Shown here one piece after another: positions 6,194 to 8,205 of a stretch of 8,205 nucleotides of DNA (positions are counted from its first letter, which is position 1; each line of letters opens with the position of its first letter). The translations under genes and the position numbers were made by a program. The notes beneath the pieces were generated by a model. The model saw only the letters and a program-made list of their open reading frames with translations, had not been told where the DNA came from and made no database searches. The stretch lies in assembly GCA_905206345.1 (NCBI GenBank), contig CAJLGW010000074.1, positions 1 to 8,205 of the forward strand, in the 5' to 3' direction. This stretch comes from an uncultured Sutterella sp. GTDB lineage: Bacteria > Pseudomonadota > Gammaproteobacteria > Burkholderiales > Burkholderiaceae_F.

Positions 6194-6850
6194 ATGGCGA
6201 TTACCGATACTTTGTATCAGATTTTGGTGTATGGCATTCCTTTGATTTTTGCCATCACGTTGCATGAAGCGGCTCACGGTTTAGCAGCTAAGCGTTACGG
6301 TGACGATACGGCCTTTATGTTGGGACGCGTCACGGCTAACCCCATTCCTCACATTGATTTGGTGGGTACCATCCTTGTGCCGGGCGTCCTTCTTTTGGGA
6401 TCGGCTTTAACCGGTTTGGGTGGTGTTTTATTGGGTTGGGCTAAGCCCGTTCCGATCAATACCCGCAAGCTCAATCCATTCCGTAAGGGGATGTTGATGG
6501 TGGCTTTGGCCGGTCCTTTGAGCAATTTCTGCCAAGCATTGGTTTGGTTTATTTTCTTAAAGGCTTTTATCAATTCCGGTATTTTGACGCAATCGCTTTT
6601 AGACATTACGGTGGCAGGCGTTTTGGTGAACTTCTACATCATGGCCTTTAATCTTTTACCCTTGCCACCTTTGGATGGCGGTCGCATTGTGACGATGTTG
6701 TTGCCTTATAACGCCGCTCAACAATTTGCTCGTCTTGAACAATATGGGATGATCATTTTGGTGGTCTTGATTATGTCTGGGTTGCTGAATTACTGGATGC
6801 GCCCCTTCGTCTACGTTGGTAAAAATTTATTATCTTTTGTGGGTTTCTGA
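6194..6850 (+). CDS. Site-2 protease family (M50) membrane metalloprotease
   Basis: Polytopic inner-membrane zinc protease of the small M50B type, lacking PDZ or CBS domains. It has 218 residues and about five to six hydrophobic segments (about 8-30, 55-80, 100-122, 136-157, 183-200). The first holds the zinc motif HEAAH (His24, Glu25, His28). Residues 81-87, GWAKPVP, form the conserved loop. GPLSN (107-111) and NLLPLPPLDGGRI (153-165, Asp161 as third zinc ligand) complete the active site. Substrates of this short class are mostly unknown; cleavage of membrane-bound regulators or signal-peptide remnants is an inference. AAGAAG at 6181-6186, seven bases before the ATG, supports the start. It lies between the PHP gene and bamC. 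In other Burkholderiales a threonylcarbamoyl-AMP synthase-like gene usually sits between the PHP and M50 genes (from memory). Confidence 0.94.
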   Translation: MAITDTLYQILVYGIPLIFAITLHEAAHGLAAKRYGDDTAFMLGRVTANPIPHIDLVGTILVPGVLLLGSALTGLGGVLLGWAKPVPINTRKLNPFRKGMLMVALAGPLSNFCQALVWFIFLKAFINSGILTQSLLDITVAGVLVNFYIMAFNLLPLPPLDGGRIVTMLLPYNAAQQFARLEQYGMIILVVLIMSGLLNYWMRPFVYVGKNLLSFVGF

Positions 6851-6851
6851 G

Positions 6852-6866
6852 CCTTATTTCATAAGG
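6852..6866 (+). repeat. Small hairpin just after the M50 gene stop
   Basis: CCTTAT (6852-6857) and ATAAGG (6861-6866) form a perfect 6-bp inverted repeat with a 3-nt loop, one base past the stop. It is A/T-rich and followed by TTAGGTAAAATT rather than a T-run, so it is at most a weak 3'-end stabiliser. Confidence 0.35.
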
Positions 6867-6899
6867 TTAGGTAAAATTAAAAAATTGCTTTAGTAAAAA

Positions 6900-6929
6900 A
6901 CTTAAGACGCCGATGGGTGAGCCTTAAGT
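6900..6929 (+). promoter_or_regulatory. Possible bamC leader hairpin
   Basis: ACTTAAG (6900-6906) and CTTAAGT (6923-6929) form a 7-bp outer stem. CGCC (6908-6911) with GGTG (6916-6919) can form an inner stem around a GATG loop, with one G-U pair. The structure ends four bases before the AGGAAG ribosome site of bamC, so it could influence bamC translation. It could equally be a protein-binding palindrome or chance; it is read by eye. Confidence 0.35.
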
Positions 6930-6933
6930 GGTT

Positions 6934-6939
6934 AGGAAG
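6934..6939 (+). promoter_or_regulatory. Ribosome binding site that decides the bamC start
   Basis: AGGAAG lies four to five bases before the ATG at 6944. It supports that start over the in-frame GTG at 6917, which would add nine residues ahead of a complete lipoprotein signal peptide. Confidence 0.7.
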
Positions 6940-6943
6940 ATTT

Positions 6944-8116
6944 ATGAAAAAATTAGTTCGCACGAGCCTTATTTTGGCAATGCCGGTTGTTTTATCCGCC
7001 TGCTCAGTTTTGGGTGTGGATTTTTCAAACGACAAGATTCAGTACGAAACGAGTGCCTCTCGTGCTCCGTTGGAAGTGCCGCCGGATTTGACGCAAGTCC
7101 CGACCTCTGACCGTTATGCTGTGCCGACGCGCCCGCAAACGGTGTTGGCTAGCCAACAAGTGGACGCTTCTCAAACGCAAGGCGCGACTCAAGTGACGAC
7201 GACCATTTTGCCCGAAGGTGAAATCGCTAAGGTGATGCGCGAAGGCAATAACCGTTGGATCCATGTGAATTTGACGCCGGAACAAACCTGGCCCATCGCC
7301 CAAGACTTCTGGCATACGATTGGTTTGAGCTTGTTGCGCCAAGACGCTGCCACCGGTGTGATGGAAACCAACTGGGCTGAAAACCGCGCCAAGTTGCCGC
7401 AAGACGTGATCCGTGCAACTTTGGGTAAGGTTGTTGATTTGGTTTACTCCACCGGCGAACGTGACCAATACCGTGCCCGTATGGAACGCTCTGCAACGGG
7501 TGGCACCGATATCTTCATTACGCACCGCTCAAAGGTGGAAGTGGTTAAGAGCATCGGCGGCGATAACGAAACCACCGTTTGGCAACCCGGCCCGAGCGAT
7601 CCGGAAATGGAAGCTGAAATGTTGACCCGTATGGCTCAACGCATCAACATGGAATTCAATCCCAAGGCTGTCTCTCAAACGAAGGCCGAGCGTGAAAAGA
7701 CCGTGGAAGATTTGACTCGTTACCAACCGGTTGAGTCCATTTCTCAATTGGAACAAAACGCTGAAGGTGTGGCTACGAGCCTGTTCGTTAAGGAAGGGTT
7801 CGAACGCGCATGGCGTCGGGTGGCCTTGGCCATCGACCGCATGGGCTTTACGGTTGAAGACCGTGACCGCTCTCGTGGTTTCTTCTTGGTCCGTTACTTG
7901 GACGAAGAATACGAACAACAAAAGCGTGATGAACAAGGCTTCTGGAGCAATGCTTTTGGTCGCAGCAAGCCCGTGGATGCTCCGCAATACGTGATCTACT
8001 TGCAAAAACTCTCCGATACCGAAACGCGTGTTCACGTTTTGGGTCCGGATGGTAAGGCCGATACGACCGGTGTTGCACCGAAGATCTTGACGCTTCTGAG
8101 CGAACAAACGAAGTAA
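6944..8116 (+). CDS. bamC: Outer membrane protein assembly factor BamC (lipoprotein)
   Basis: Lipoprotein subunit of the BAM complex, which folds beta-barrel proteins into the outer membrane; BamC contacts BamD. From the ATG at 6944 it has 390 residues. The signal peptide MKKLVRTSLILAMPVVLSA ends in the lipobox LSAC, with Cys20 as the lipidated residue. The +2 residue is Ser, which fits outer-membrane sorting. The conserved extended N-terminal segment KIQYETSASRAPLEVPPDLT (31-50) matches the BamD-binding stretch of the family. Two helix-grip domains follow: about 104-235 (WIHVNLTPEQTWPIAQDFW; GVMETNW) and about 276-385 (FERAWRRVALAIDRMGFTVEDRDRSRG). A long polar linker (about 240-270) joins them. 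It is somewhat longer than the E. coli protein (about 340). It lies 93 bp after the M50 gene; dapA and trpS, which I recall next to bamC in Burkholderia, are absent here. Leucine is largely TTG, as in eno. Confidence 0.93.
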   Translation: MKKLVRTSLILAMPVVLSACSVLGVDFSNDKIQYETSASRAPLEVPPDLTQVPTSDRYAVPTRPQTVLASQQVDASQTQGATQVTTTILPEGEIAKVMREGNNRWIHVNLTPEQTWPIAQDFWHTIGLSLLRQDAATGVMETNWAENRAKLPQDVIRATLGKVVDLVYSTGERDQYRARMERSATGGTDIFITHRSKVEVVKSIGGDNETTVWQPGPSDPEMEAEMLTRMAQRINMEFNPKAVSQTKAEREKTVEDLTRYQPVESISQLEQNAEGVATSLFVKEGFERAWRRVALAIDRMGFTVEDRDRSRGFFLVRYLDEEYEQQKRDEQGFWSNAFGRSKPVDAPQYVIYLQKLSDTETRVHVLGPDGKADTTGVAPKILTLLSEQTK

Positions 8117-8205
8117 GCTCATTACCATCCGTCAACAAAAAAGCGCTCCAAACCCGAACTCCCGTCAAACTAGTCTTTAAGTAATCTGGTAGGGATGGGA
8201 AGTTC
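8117..8205. other. Non-coding tail after bamC
   Basis: These 89 bp contain no convincing gene or terminator. Loose complementarity exists between CCATCC (8125-8130) and GGATGG (8193-8198), and between GAACT and AGTTC near the edge, but the loops are long. It is probably the spacer or leader before a gene beyond the window. Confidence 0.4.

Noticed and set aside
6852..6880. Intrinsic terminator after the M50 gene
   Set aside because: The stem is A/T-rich and no T-run follows on the plus strand.
7025..8168. Several minus-strand open frames opposite bamC (106 to 199 codons)
   Set aside because: They are antisense shadows of a strongly biased coding gene, with no motif and no convincing ribosome sites.
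1..8205. Mobile element, CRISPR array, tRNA/rRNA or phage genes
   Set aside because: Reading both strands showed no direct-repeat arrays, transposase or integrase motifs, or tRNA-like cloverleaf. All long frames are explained by chromosomal genes.

Overview
This window is ordinary chromosomal DNA from a betaproteobacterium, most likely of the order Burkholderiales. Three things point there: the cluster kdsA-eno-ftsB, a KdsA of the metal-dependent type that closely resembles (from memory) the Burkholderia protein, and a PHP phosphatase/nuclease - M50 protease - bamC series. Base composition is moderate, near half G+C, and leucine is mostly TTG and glutamine mostly CAA. That is unlike GC-rich Burkholderia and would fit a lower-GC, host-associated lineage such as Sutterellaceae/Parasutterella. 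The family placement is inference. There is no rRNA, tRNA, CRISPR, insertion sequence or phage gene.

Left part (1-2868, rightward): about 70 bp of intergenic DNA with a plausible promoter precedes kdsA (Kdo-8-phosphate synthase, LPS inner core), eno (enolase, glycolysis) and ftsB (divisome bitopic protein). To the left of kdsA, on the minus strand, is what looks like the first 40 or so codons of a divergent membrane or secreted protein. A good RBS and ATG are present, but the hydrophobic frame is out of phase with that ATG, which suggests a frameshift.

Middle part (2865-5284, leftward): a tight three-gene unit, read from right to left. It contains a gamma-class carbonic anhydrase family protein, hslO (Hsp33, redox-activated holdase chaperone) and a 327-residue protein I do not recognise. 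The start codon of the unknown gene shares one base with the hslO stop (TAATG), and its own stop overlaps the convergent ftsB stop.

Right part (5343-8116, rightward): a PHP-domain enzyme (RNase AM / 3',5'-nucleotide bisphosphate phosphatase type), a membrane-embedded M50 site-2 protease and bamC (outer-membrane assembly lipoprotein). It diverges from the carbonic anhydrase gene across a 58-bp gap. The last 89 bp hold no recognisable feature.

Cell-envelope biogenesis (kdsA, ftsB, bamC, perhaps the M50 protease) recurs, alongside central metabolism and stress/RNA housekeeping. I see no new defence or mobile system. The most open question is the unknown gene coupled to hslO.
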